A stretch of DNA of 64,000 nucleotides. It comes from an uncultured Clostridia bacterium. Its GTDB lineage: Bacteria > Bacillota > Clostridia > Christensenellales > Borkfalkiaceae. Under the pieces are notes generated by a model. It was not told the DNA's origin. It searched no databases and was given only the letters and a program-made list of their open reading frames with translations. Every line of letters begins with the position of its first letter. The first letter of the stretch is position 1. Location of the stretch: NCBI GenBank assembly GCA_934248055.1, contig CAKQKI010000005.1, forward strand, positions 48,816 to 112,815, in the 5' to 3' direction. The position numbers and the translations under genes were made by a program. Of this stretch, positions 7,706 to 15,382 are shown piece by piece.

Positions 7706-9313
7706 TTAAACGATACAGGTAGTTATCGACCTTTTCCAGTTGTTAAAGCAGATTTCTTTTCCGTCGAATTTTTCCGAATTATCGAAAGATAATATCGGCG
7801 TTTCGAGTTCGGGGATACTGTCGATTTTTCCGTCGCAATAATCTTTAAGCCGTTTAAGCGATTGTCTGAGCCTTAAAATCACGCCGCCTATTCTTGCCGT
7901 TTGCACTTCGAATCCGAACGGCTTACATTCTTTATACCATTCGTGTTCGAACGCGCAATAGAATTTTTCGGTTAAAGTTATCGCCTTTTTATAATCTTTT
8001 AAAAGCGCGGTTAAACCGTCGTTATCTTTACTTTCGTACGCTTTGCGGGTGCGCGTTCCCAAATCGTATTTTACCGAAAGAGTTTCCGTCAATAACGCGA
8101 GCGCGTCGAAAATATATCCGAATTCTCCCGCCCGCTTCGCCGCGTTTTTAAGAGTTTTAGCATGGGCGCGGTATTTATCCGCTCCGCCTTCGGCAACGGT
8201 CTTGTCGAAAATGCCGTAAAAAGTATCGTTATAAAGCATATACTTGCAAGGACACGTCGGGAAATCCCCTGCCTTTCCGTAAATCTTATCTGGCAGATCG
8301 AGTTTCATAAAATCGTCGAAAGAAACGCCCGTAACTTCTTTAAAGCGCGCCTTTATCGACTTCATGGAATAGTTCCCCTTATAGAATTCCGCCGCGCATA
8401 AAAGCGAAGGCAGTACGGAAAAATACGAACACTCTTCTCCGTCGTCGCCCCACACGGTTACGATATATTCGTTTACGCCGTATTTTTCAAGTTGCTTTAC
8501 GGACGCTTTCATGGTGCTTATGGAAAACCCGTTGTTCGGGGCAAAACCTACCCACGCCCACGCGCCGCCCGCAAATGCAACGTTATCGGTAATCGCTTTG
8601 TGCGTTTTTAGCATATCTTTATAATGCTTTTCTTCCTGAGAATAATAGTCCCAGTAAACGAGCGTTAAATTTTCGGGGATTTTTTCTTTTACTTTTTTAA
8701 CGGCGTCTTCGTCGATTTCGGCGTAATAAGAGTTTGCCGCAAGGCGGAAAAACATATCCGACCACATCATGGGCTTAAACCCGTATTTTTTCGCTGTTTC
8801 GCACACCTTGTTTACGTGGCGGAGCATTATTTCGCTTCTGTCGGTTGCGCCGTGCAAATCGTAATACCTGCCCCTGCCGATTAAATGCGCTTCGTCCATT
8901 CCGATATTTATTTTATCCGTTTTATAGTATGAACGCATCGTTTTGAACATCTTGTCGATAAGAGCGTAAGTTCTCTCGTCGTCGGCAAGAAGAATATCTT
9001 CCGCGTCGTTTATTTTAAGATAGTCGGACCATCTGAATATCGAGCCGAGATGAGCAAGCGTTTGTATCGCGGGAACGAGTTCCACGCCTTTGGAAGAAGC
9101 GTAATCGTCAAGAAGCGCGAATTCTTCTTTCGTATACGCTCCGCGAAGATAGCCGAAAAGCGGTTCGCCGTCGATAACGTAAGTATCTTCGGTGTAAAGT
9201 TGAAGAGATGTGTAACCGAACGCGCTGATTATATCTATATACTTTTTAAGTGCGGGAACGGTCATAACGCCGTTTCTCGACATATCGAGCATAACGGTAA
9301 GTTCTTTTTTCAT
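7706..9313 (-). CDS. GH20-type beta-N-acetylhexosaminidase-like protein
   Basis: A 535-residue TIM-barrel protein without a signal peptide. KINIGMDEAHLIGRGRY carries the Asp-Glu pair (D140-E141) used by GH20 enzymes for substrate-assisted removal of terminal GlcNAc or GalNAc. Earlier motifs (YTSLQLYTEDTYVIDG and PAIQTLAHLG) match the GH20 barrel start. It lacks the usual N-terminal GH20b domain, placing it with the short cytosolic clade. It probably trims imported amino-sugar oligosaccharides. An AGGAG SD and its own promoter precede it; it stands alone and is not part of the large glycan operon. Confidence 0.85.
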   Translation of the reverse strand: MKKELTVMLDMSRNGVMTVPALKKYIDIISAFGYTSLQLYTEDTYVIDGEPLFGYLRGAYTKEEFALLDDYASSKGVELVPAIQTLAHLGSIFRWSDYLKINDAEDILLADDERTYALIDKMFKTMRSYYKTDKINIGMDEAHLIGRGRYYDLHGATDRSEIMLRHVNKVCETAKKYGFKPMMWSDMFFRLAANSYYAEIDEDAVKKVKEKIPENLTLVYWDYYSQEEKHYKDMLKTHKAITDNVAFAGGAWAWVGFAPNNGFSISTMKASVKQLEKYGVNEYIVTVWGDDGEECSYFSVLPSLLCAAEFYKGNYSMKSIKARFKEVTGVSFDDFMKLDLPDKIYGKAGDFPTCPCKYMLYNDTFYGIFDKTVAEGGADKYRAHAKTLKNAAKRAGEFGYIFDALALLTETLSVKYDLGTRTRKAYESKDNDGLTALLKDYKKAITLTEKFYCAFEHEWYKECKPFGFEVQTARIGGVILRLRQSLKRLKDYCDGKIDSIPELETPILSFDNSEKFDGKEICFNNWKRSITTCIV

Positions 9314-9351
9314 TTTTGGTTTAATTTCTCCTGTTGCGTTATTGCGATTTC

Positions 9352-9380
9352 AGTATACATTACTTAAAAAATATAGTCAA
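9352..9380 (-). promoter_or_regulatory. Promoter of the GH20 gene
   Basis: On the minus strand TTGACT (9375-9380), a 17-nt spacer and TATACT (9352-9357), followed by a leader with AGGAG. Confidence 0.75.
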
Positions 9381-9442
9381 TAAAAAAACGCAAACAGATA
9401 AAAAAGTTCAGTAAAAAGCCATTAAATTGCAATATTTGCACA

Positions 9443-10810
9443 TCAGATAACGGGGGTTTTCAATAAGCTTTTTTCAATCTCTTCGTCGGAAGGAATATAA
9501 TCGCTCATAATTCCGTCGTTATACTTTCCGTAAGCGACCATATCGAAATATCCCGTTCCCGTAAGACCGAAAACTATGTTTTTGCTTTTCCCCGTTTCTT
9601 TGCATTTAAGCGCTTCGTCTATCGCTACTTTTATGGCGTGGCTCGATTCGGGCGCGGGAAGTATTCCTTCCGCCTTTGCAAAAAATTCGGCGGCTTTGAA
9701 AACTTCGGTCTGCTCTACGGTGCGCGCGGAGATAAGTTTTTCGTCGTAAAGTTCAGAAATAATCGGATTCATTCCGTGATAGCGCAATCCCCCCGCGTGA
9801 TTTGCCGACGGGATAAAAGAACTGCCGAGCGTATACATTTTCGAAAGCGGGCAGATTTTACCCGTATCGCAATAATCGTAAACGTATTTTCCGCGCGTGA
9901 GCGACGGGCATGACGCGGGTTCGACCGCTATTATTTCGTAATGGTTTTCGCCTTTAAGCATTTCGCCGACGAACGGAGCGATAAGTCCGCCGAGATTCGA
10001 GCCGCCGCCCGCACAGCCTATTATCACGTCCGCGTCGATACCGTACTTATCAAGCGCCGTTTTCGTTTCAAGCCCTATTATCGACTGGTGCAGAACTACC
10101 TGATTTAAAACAGAGCCTAAAACGTAACGGGTGCGGGGTGTTGAAATCGCTTTTTCGACCGCTTCGGAAATGGCGCAGCCGAGCGATCCCGTAGTCCCCG
10201 GGAATTCTTCGTTTATTTTTCTGCCCGCGTTCGTCGTAAACGACGGAGAAGGAGTGACGGTCGCGCCGTAAGTTCTCATAACTTCGCGACGGAAAGGTTT
10301 CTGCTCGTAAGAGCATTTTACCATAAACACGTCGCACTTCAATCCGAAATACGCGCACGCCATGGAAAGAGCCGTTCCCCATTGCCCCGCGCCCGTTTCC
10401 GTGGTAACGCCCGAAAGCCCTTCTTTTTTAGCGTAATACGCCTGCGCTATCGCGCTGTTTAACTTGTGACTGCCCGAAGTGTTGTTCCCTTCGAATTTAT
10501 AATAAATATGCGCGGGAGTGTTGAGTTTTTCTTCAAGACAGTACGCCCTTACGAGCGGCGACGGGCGATACATTTTATAAAAATTCCGTATTTCTTCGGG
10601 AATTTCGATATACGCTTCGGTTTCGTTGAGTTCCTGCTCGACGAGTTCTTTGCAGAACACCCGCGATAATTCTTCGAAAGTCGCTTTTTTATGCGTTTCG
10701 GGGTTTAAAAGCGGCGCGGGTTTTATTTTCATATCCGCGCGAACGTCGTAATAAAACTTCGGCAATTCGCTTTCTTCAAGATATATTTTATAGGGTATTT
10801 CTTTTTTCAT
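9443..10810 (-). CDS. trpB2: TrpB2-type tryptophan synthase beta-like PLP enzyme
   Basis: A 455-residue fold-type II PLP enzyme. The Schiff-base Lys is K116 in NNTSGSHKLNS; TTETGAGQWGTALSMACAYFG and GCAGGGSNLGG (phosphate loop) follow. The long N-terminus (about 1-75) and overall length are typical of TrpB2, which condenses indole with serine without needing a TrpA partner. No trpA or other trp gene is adjacent. The tryptophan T-box directly upstream supports a role in tryptophan supply, perhaps by salvaging indole. An AGGAG SD is present. Confidence 0.93.
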   Translation of the reverse strand: MKKEIPYKIYLEESELPKFYYDVRADMKIKPAPLLNPETHKKATFEELSRVFCKELVEQELNETEAYIEIPEEIRNFYKMYRPSPLVRAYCLEEKLNTPAHIYYKFEGNNTSGSHKLNSAIAQAYYAKKEGLSGVTTETGAGQWGTALSMACAYFGLKCDVFMVKCSYEQKPFRREVMRTYGATVTPSPSFTTNAGRKINEEFPGTTGSLGCAISEAVEKAISTPRTRYVLGSVLNQVVLHQSIIGLETKTALDKYGIDADVIIGCAGGGSNLGGLIAPFVGEMLKGENHYEIIAVEPASCPSLTRGKYVYDYCDTGKICPLSKMYTLGSSFIPSANHAGGLRYHGMNPIISELYDEKLISARTVEQTEVFKAAEFFAKAEGILPAPESSHAIKVAIDEALKCKETGKSKNIVFGLTGTGYFDMVAYGKYNDGIMSDYIPSDEEIEKSLLKTPVI

Positions 10811-10889
10811 AACGTTATCTCTCCTGTAATTTTTATGAATAATCCGAACTTAATCGGTAACGGACGATTATTGCGGTTTATGCGGGATA

Positions 10890-11163
10890 AAAAAAGCCCC
10901 GTAAACCGTTTTAACGGTTTACGGGACGAATTATTCCGTGGTGCCACCCGTATTAACGAACGGATTTCCGCTCGTTCTCTCATACGCACGATAATGCGCG
11001 GTCTTTTGTTTACGGAGAGCCTTACTCCGTCTCGAATACTCGGAAAAAACCTTTCATCTCGCCCTCGAAAGTCCATTCGGTAAAAGCCTTTGCCGCCGCG
11101 ATCTCACCATCCGCGACTCTCTTTGCGTAAGCGCTTTAACTTACTTACTCTTTCTCAACGGTT
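10890..11163 (-). ncRNA. Tryptophan T-box leader controlling trpB2
   Basis: The minus-strand leader contains the hallmark T-box GGGTGGCACCACGG (10936-10949) that pairs with the uncharged tRNA acceptor end. It is followed by a terminator with a 13-bp stem (10897-10926) and seven T. Stem I carries GAATGGACTT; the codon TGG (11073-11075) sits where the specifier is expected, fitting tryptophan and the downstream trpB2. Uncharged tRNA-Trp would favour the antiterminator and switch the gene on. The 60-nt stretch from the terminator to the ATG is ordinary leader. Confidence 0.92.
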
Positions 11164-11169
11164 TTTCTT

Positions 11170-11198
11170 ATAATAACATCAAAAGTATTATTTGTCAA
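11170..11198 (-). promoter_or_regulatory. Promoter of the T-box/trpB2 unit
   Basis: TTGACA (11193-11198), a 17-nt spacer and TATTAT (11170-11175) on the minus strand. It lies immediately after the HU gene stop, so trpB2 has its own transcription start. Confidence 0.8.
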
Positions 11199-11202
11199 CG
11201 AT

Positions 11203-11475
11203 TTAGTTAAAAAAGTTTTTATAAGTTTTTGAAAACTTGACGCACGGCGATTTGCAGGCGGGAATGGTTATTCTCTCGTTGTTAAGGGGGTTTACTCCTT
11301 CGCGCGCCGCCTTTTCTTTCACGTCAAACGTGGCAAAACCCGAAATATGCACGTATTCGCCGTTTTTAAGACACTCCGTAACGGTGTCGATAAAAGTGGT
11401 TACGTACTGCTCCGCTTCTTTAATCGTAACGCCGAGTCTGTCGGCGTAAACTCTCGTAAATTCACTCTTGTTCAT
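11203..11475 (-). CDS. HU/IHF-family DNA-binding protein
   Basis: The 90 residues fit the HU family length. NKSEFTRVYADRLGVTIKEAEQYVTTFIDTV forms the helical body, VHISGFATFDVKEKAAREGVNP the DNA-binding arm, with a C-terminal helix. HU dimers bend and compact DNA. The arm is slightly unusual (NPLNNERITIPACKSPCVKFS carries two Cys). A GGAGG SD and an extended -10 promoter (TGGTATAAT near 11509-11517) drive it. No clear terminator separates it from the trpB2 promoter. Confidence 0.9.
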   Translation of the reverse strand: MNKSEFTRVYADRLGVTIKEAEQYVTTFIDTVTECLKNGEYVHISGFATFDVKEKAAREGVNPLNNERITIPACKSPCVKFSKTYKNFFN

Positions 11476-11582
11476 AAACTGCCTCCAACGTTATTCTTAA
11501 TCATATTATACCATATTTTTCCCGAAAAACAAGCGTTTTTCGAAAAAACGGCAGAAATAGCGGGCAAAAACCCTTTTCGGTA

Positions 11583-11611
11583 TTGACAAACGGCGCGTTT
11601 AGTATTAAAAT
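11583..11611 (+). promoter_or_regulatory. Promoter of the PHP-like/dehydrogenase-like pair
   Basis: TTGACA (11583-11588), a 17-nt spacer and TAAAAT (11606-11611). Transcription would start near 11618, which makes the ATG at 11660 with its AAGGAA SD the right start rather than the upstream ATG at 11624. Confidence 0.7.
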
Positions 11612-11659
11612 AATAATGGTTATTTGTATAATCTGAATTTTAGCAAGGAAAGCGCGGTT

Positions 11660-12850
11660 ATGGTATATAAAGAAAAAATGATGAAATATCTTTCGAGCAA
11701 AAATATTCTTGTGAGAAAAATATATCTCAGAATGCTGATAAAAAAAGAAAAAACGGCTAAAGATCTCGTTCCCGTCGTAGGAGAAGTCGCGCCGCTTCAT
11801 TTTTTGACGGACAGTTATTATTCCGCGTTCAATCCCACCGTATGCGCCTACACGGCGCACCGTTGCGGAGCGTTTGCCGCGGGCATCAACGATTACGCTA
11901 CCCTTGCCGCCGCTAAGGAATTCAAATCGGCATGTACTGCGCTTAAAATGCCATATACGATAGGTTTTCACGTTGAAGGCGAGCCGCTTATCGACGATGG
12001 CAAAACGGTATTTTACGCTTACGGCGTTTCGCTTGAAAATTTTAAAAGTCTGAACGGGTATCTTGACCCCGTGCGCGCGAAAAAGGCGGAAAGGGTTAAA
12101 AAACTCGTTGCTAAAATAAACAAAAAATGTAAAAAATACGGCATAACGCTTTCTGAATGCGATATTTTTTCGCACTCGGAATATTATTCGGGCGGCATAG
12201 TAACGGGAAAGCACGTTGCAAGAGCGCTTGCAAAGCGTATTATGGAAAAATACGGAAAAGGCGAGAAGGTTTTCGGGTTTTTAACCGACGAACTCGGAAT
12301 AACGATAGACGAAAACGACGTTATTTTCGTATCCGACGGCGGAAACGAATTTTATCTCGAAGATTTATCTAAAATTCTTTACGAAAAGTATTGCCTTCCC
12401 ATGTCCGAGCCGTTGCTTTTGAAAAAAGACGGGTTTATTTCGGTTTGCAAAGAAAACGGGCTTATTCCGTCTTACAGGATAGACACCGAAAAATATACCG
12501 CCGAAGAATTCAGAAAAATCGTTAAAAAACTGAAAGACAACGGCTTTAAAGCGGTTACTTTAAAAACCACGCGCGCCACGAAAGAAAAGATATCGGAATT
12601 TTGCGACGTAGCCTTCGAAGAAGAAATGCTTGCGTTCAATCTTGAAAGATTCGGTCTGCCGCGCCATACGATTAAAAAAGAAGAACCGTCCGAAAAAACC
12701 TATAAGTCCGCGCTCGTTGCGGTAGGCAATTCCGTTTCCGTAACCTGCGGAAGCGACGACGGTTTTTGCGGCGCCGAAACTTTGAAAAAATGCCCCGACT
12801 TTTTAACGAGAGTCGATCTTTTCTCAAACGTCGGGAAAAGGGGTTTATAA
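11660..12850 (+). CDS. Degenerate PHP-fold protein, function unknown
   Basis: The 396-residue protein (start by AAGGAA SD at 9-nt spacing) follows the order of a PHP metallo-phosphoesterase: LHFLTDSYYSAF where active enzymes have a HxHTxxSDG-type motif, INDYATLAAAKEF where they have TDHDTxxG, then GFHVEGEP, and HSEYY and GFLTDEL blocks later. Several metal-binding His are replaced (second His of the first motif, and DH to DY), so phosphatase activity is doubtful. It is probably a pseudo-enzyme or has shifted chemistry. It is followed after one nucleotide by a similarly degenerate dehydrogenase-like protein, so the two likely act together. This family call is by eye and tentative. Confidence 0.55.
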   Translation: MVYKEKMMKYLSSKNILVRKIYLRMLIKKEKTAKDLVPVVGEVAPLHFLTDSYYSAFNPTVCAYTAHRCGAFAAGINDYATLAAAKEFKSACTALKMPYTIGFHVEGEPLIDDGKTVFYAYGVSLENFKSLNGYLDPVRAKKAERVKKLVAKINKKCKKYGITLSECDIFSHSEYYSGGIVTGKHVARALAKRIMEKYGKGEKVFGFLTDELGITIDENDVIFVSDGGNEFYLEDLSKILYEKYCLPMSEPLLLKKDGFISVCKENGLIPSYRIDTEKYTAEEFRKIVKKLKDNGFKAVTLKTTRATKEKISEFCDVAFEEEMLAFNLERFGLPRHTIKKEEPSEKTYKSALVAVGNSVSVTCGSDDGFCGAETLKKCPDFLTRVDLFSNVGKRGL

Positions 12851-12851
12851 A

Positions 12852-14069
12852 ATGACTTCGGCAAAAACTTTCGATTTCAAAAAAGCGGCGCAGCATCTTG
12901 CCGCAGGCGGCGATACAGAAATATGCGTTTCGGGCGTATACGACGCCGTTTACGCGCTTTCCGTCAAATACGGAAAAGACAAAAAGGCGTTTATAACCGC
13001 AGATGAAGCGGATTACGTAAATTTCGGCGCGGCTGCGGTAAAAGCGGTCAAAGACGCGGGCGCGGAATATTCCGTAATTCTTTCCGACGGCGAAACGAAC
13101 GGCGATATGAGCGAACTTATGAATTTCGCGGGGGGATACGTAATCGTTTTAAGCGGCGGCGACGTATTTTCTCTTTCTTTATTTTACGCCGATAAATACG
13201 GCGCGGACTGTCACGCGGTCGTTTCCGTTCCCGCGCAAAGCGGGCTTTTTACGGGAAAAATAAGCGTATATCGCGGCAACGTTCCGAAAAAGTACTCGGT
13301 AAAACCCCCGCGCACGGCGATTGTCGATCTTTCTTTATCGAGCAAGCGAAACCCTTCGGATTATTCGGAAGCGTATATTTCGTCCGTTTCGTTACTGCTT
13401 TCTCTTATAGATTACAAAATGCGTATTCTCGTTTCGGGCGAGAAGTTTGACGGAAAAGTTTACGAAGATTTAAAACGCGCCGCGCTTTACGGTATAAATT
13501 TTCGCGGATACGAAAATTATAAAGACGTTTTACTGTTTTCTTCCCTGCTTACGGAAGCGGTAAAATCCGCAAGCGATTCCGTAACCGACTGCGCCGCCGA
13601 ACTTTTTTCGGACGTTCTCGTTCCGCTCTGCCCCGATCTTAACAACGGCGAAAGAAAACTTACGGCTTTTAAAAAACTTTCCGCCGCGTATCATTTTTTC
13701 TTTTCAAACGATTTTTCGGATTTTACCGCGGTTGCCGATTATAATTCCGACCTTTTCGCGCTTAAAAAAATAACGGGGCGTAATTTTATAGAAAACGTGT
13801 GCGTTATAAGCCCGCGCAGGCGTTATCTTATATCCGAAGTGCTTGAAAGAACCAAAAAAGGGTTGAAAAGCGAAACGGCGGCTATTCTTCTTAACCTTGA
13901 AAAAATAATCGCCGCGTATCTTTTTCTCGACAAAAAAGGCGGCAAAACGGAGTCTGCGGATTATTTCGGAGTTAAAACGGCTATGAAACTTTCGCCGTAT
14001 CTTACCGATAAAACCACCGTTTTAAGCGTTATGCGCGATTTCGGTCTGCTATTTTCCATAAAACTTTAA
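12852..14069 (+). CDS. Degenerate glycerol-1-phosphate dehydrogenase/Fe-ADH-like protein
   Basis: The 405-residue layout resembles EgsA/AraM-type sn-glycerol-1-phosphate dehydrogenases. A Rossmann-like half ends in VIVLSGGDVFSLSLFYADKY (normally a GxGxxxD cofactor loop), then VSVPAQSGLFTGKISVYRG and PPRTAIVDL at the places of the family's substrate loop and PPxAVIxDL. The helical half follows but lacks the His residues that bind the catalytic metal (ASDSVTDCAAELF replaces SGSEHxxxH). Catalysis is therefore unlikely. Start codon is one nucleotide after the previous stop, indicating translational coupling with the PHP-like partner. No signal peptide. Confidence 0.5.
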   Translation: MTSAKTFDFKKAAQHLAAGGDTEICVSGVYDAVYALSVKYGKDKKAFITADEADYVNFGAAAVKAVKDAGAEYSVILSDGETNGDMSELMNFAGGYVIVLSGGDVFSLSLFYADKYGADCHAVVSVPAQSGLFTGKISVYRGNVPKKYSVKPPRTAIVDLSLSSKRNPSDYSEAYISSVSLLLSLIDYKMRILVSGEKFDGKVYEDLKRAALYGINFRGYENYKDVLLFSSLLTEAVKSASDSVTDCAAELFSDVLVPLCPDLNNGERKLTAFKKLSAAYHFFFSNDFSDFTAVADYNSDLFALKKITGRNFIENVCVISPRRRYLISEVLERTKKGLKSETAAILLNLEKIIAAYLFLDKKGGKTESADYFGVKTAMKLSPYLTDKTTVLSVMRDFGLLFSIKL

Positions 14070-14113
14070 AAAATTTTATCTGAACCCGTATATAAAAAAT
14101 TAAAAACGTCAAC

Positions 14114-14144
14114 AATCCTTACCGAGATGAATTCGGCAAGGATT
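14114..14144 (+). terminator. Hairpin overlapping the SD of the next gene
   Basis: AATCCTTACCGA pairs with TCGGCAAGGATT (one A-C mismatch) followed by TTTTT. It reads as a terminator for the upstream pair, but its right arm AAGGA is also the only SD available to the ATG at 14150. Confidence 0.65.
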
Positions 14145-14149
14145 TTTAT

Positions 14150-14521
14150 ATGTTAAAAAATTTTTTCGCGGTTATTTCGGCGGCGGGGCTTTTGTTTTTA
14201 TCTTCCGTTCTGCCGACGGGAAAATCCGTAATTTCGATAAACGGAAAATCGGGCGGCGTGTTTTCGGAAAGCGAAACGGCGTTTTTATGCGACGGGTTTT
14301 CAAAGTCTTTTCCCGAAAATTACGATTATTCTTCTTTAGTTAAAAGCCTTGGCGGAAAACTCGTAGCAAAAGAAATCTTAAAAGATTCGATAAACTATTA
14401 TTACTATTCCGAACGGCTTCCGAAACGCGAAGTTTTGAAAGGAAAAGCGGTAAATCTGCACGTTTCGGCAGGAAAAAACCGCGTGATTATCGGAACTCCG
14501 ATAATTTATTGCGGATATTGA
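14150..14521 (+). CDS. Small exported protein, possibly YwmB-like
   Basis: A 123-residue protein with an N-terminal hydrophobic signal or anchor (residues 3-21). It has a conserved-looking tail, NYYYYSERLPKREVLKGKAV then NRVIIGTPIIYCGY, reminiscent of the C-terminal part of YwmB-like proteins that sit near spoIID/spoIIQ in Clostridia. It is much shorter than Bacillus YwmB, so the assignment is tentative. It precedes the SpoIIQ-like M23 gene by 39 nt, probably in one unit. Its SD lies in the preceding hairpin. Confidence 0.5.
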   Translation: MLKNFFAVISAAGLLFLSSVLPTGKSVISINGKSGGVFSESETAFLCDGFSKSFPENYDYSSLVKSLGGKLVAKEILKDSINYYYYSERLPKREVLKGKAVNLHVSAGKNRVIIGTPIIYCGY

Positions 14522-14560
14522 AAAAAAGTCGCGCTTAATACATATTACGGAGGTTTTAAA

Positions 14561-15223
14561 ATGTCTAAAAACAGCAAAGCAGTAAATTTTATAAGAAAAA
14601 ACGCGTATTATTTCGTGTTTATTGCATGTCTTGCGGTACTTACGGTAATAACCGTCGCGCTCGTGATAGCGGCAAACAATCCGTCTGAACCCGTCGGCAA
14701 CGATAAGGTGATAGAAAAACCCGAAGAACCGGATAATCCCGAAAATCCCGGCACGCAGGAAGAACCCGATAAACCCGACAAACCCGAAGAACCCGTGGCT
14801 TCGGTTATAGTTTTCGATATGCCCGTTAAAAACGCCGCCGTCATCAAAGAGTACACCGACAGCGTGGTTTATAACAAAACTCTCGGTTTATACACGGGGC
14901 ATAAAGCAATAGATTTCGGCGCGGAAGCGGGAACGGAAGTCACGTCGGTTTACGACGGCGTTATAGAATCGGTAACCACGGGAAAAATAGAAGGAACGAC
15001 GGTGGTTATCGATCACGGCAAAGGTCTTAAAAGCGTGTACAACTGCATCGACGCCGACGAAACGCTCAAAGAAGGTCAGACGGTTAAAAAAGGCGAAGTT
15101 ATAGGCGTCGTTTCGCTCAACAACAAAACCGAATATAAAGACGGCGCGCACCTTCATTTCGAAGTTACCGAAAACGGAACGAAAGTAGACCCCGAAAAGT
15201 ATCTTTTAACCGAAGAAAAGTAA
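14561..15223 (+). CDS. Membrane-anchored M23/LytM protein, SpoIIQ-like
   Basis: The protein has a short cytoplasmic N-terminus, one membrane segment (about 15-37), a Pro/Glu/Asp-rich linker (about 41-80) and a LytM (M23) domain. All zinc ligands of an active endopeptidase are present: H114 and D118 in GHKAIDFGA, and H197/H199 in HLHFEV. A single N-terminal helix plus a LytM domain of about 220 residues matches SpoIIQ, which works with SpoIIIAH at the forespore; unlike Bacillus SpoIIQ the catalytic His are retained. General cell-wall hydrolysis is an alternative. GGAGG SD. Its last 75 nt are duplicated 1.75 kb downstream. Confidence 0.75.
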   Translation: MSKNSKAVNFIRKNAYYFVFIACLAVLTVITVALVIAANNPSEPVGNDKVIEKPEEPDNPENPGTQEEPDKPDKPEEPVASVIVFDMPVKNAAVIKEYTDSVVYNKTLGLYTGHKAIDFGAEAGTEVTSVYDGVIESVTTGKIEGTTVVIDHGKGLKSVYNCIDADETLKEGQTVKKGEVIGVVSLNNKTEYKDGAHLHFEVTENGTKVDPEKYLLTEEK

Positions 15224-15250
15224 AATCACCCCAAAAAGCCCGTCAAAATC
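15149..15250 (+). repeat. 102-bp direct repeat, copy 1 (3' end of the M23 gene)
   Basis: This stretch, covering the last 75 coding bases of the M23 gene and 27 bases beyond, recurs at 16901-17002 with one mismatch visible. The two copies bracket the AAA/DUF4143 ATPase gene. Confidence 0.95.
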
Positions 15251-15260
15251 TGCAATTTTA

Positions 15261-15290
15261 AAATCCGGCGTTCTGACTCCGGATTTTTTT
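15261..15290 (+). terminator. Terminator of the M23 gene
   Basis: AAATCCGG and CCGGATTT form an 8-bp stem followed by TTTT. Confidence 0.75.
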
Positions 15291-15333
15291 GATATAAGGA
15301 TTATGCCGGACAAGAATAATTTACAGATATAAA

Positions 15334-15362
15334 AAAGCAAGTACCGATTTGATACTTGCTTT
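15334..15362 (-). terminator. Terminator of the AAA ATPase gene
   Basis: TACTTGCTTT with AAAGCAAGTA forms a 10-bp stem, with a T run on the minus strand, 21 nt after the ATPase stop codon. Confidence 0.8.
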
Positions 15363-15382
15363 CGCATTTGATGTGGATTTTG

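Noticed and set aside
11624..11659. Upstream ATG for the PHP-like protein
   Set aside because: No SD, whereas the ATG at 11660 has AAGGAA at 9 nt.
11501..12214. 237-codon minus-strand frame
   Set aside because: Antisense of the PHP-like gene; Phe/Arg-rich composition is typical of shadows here and there is no SD.
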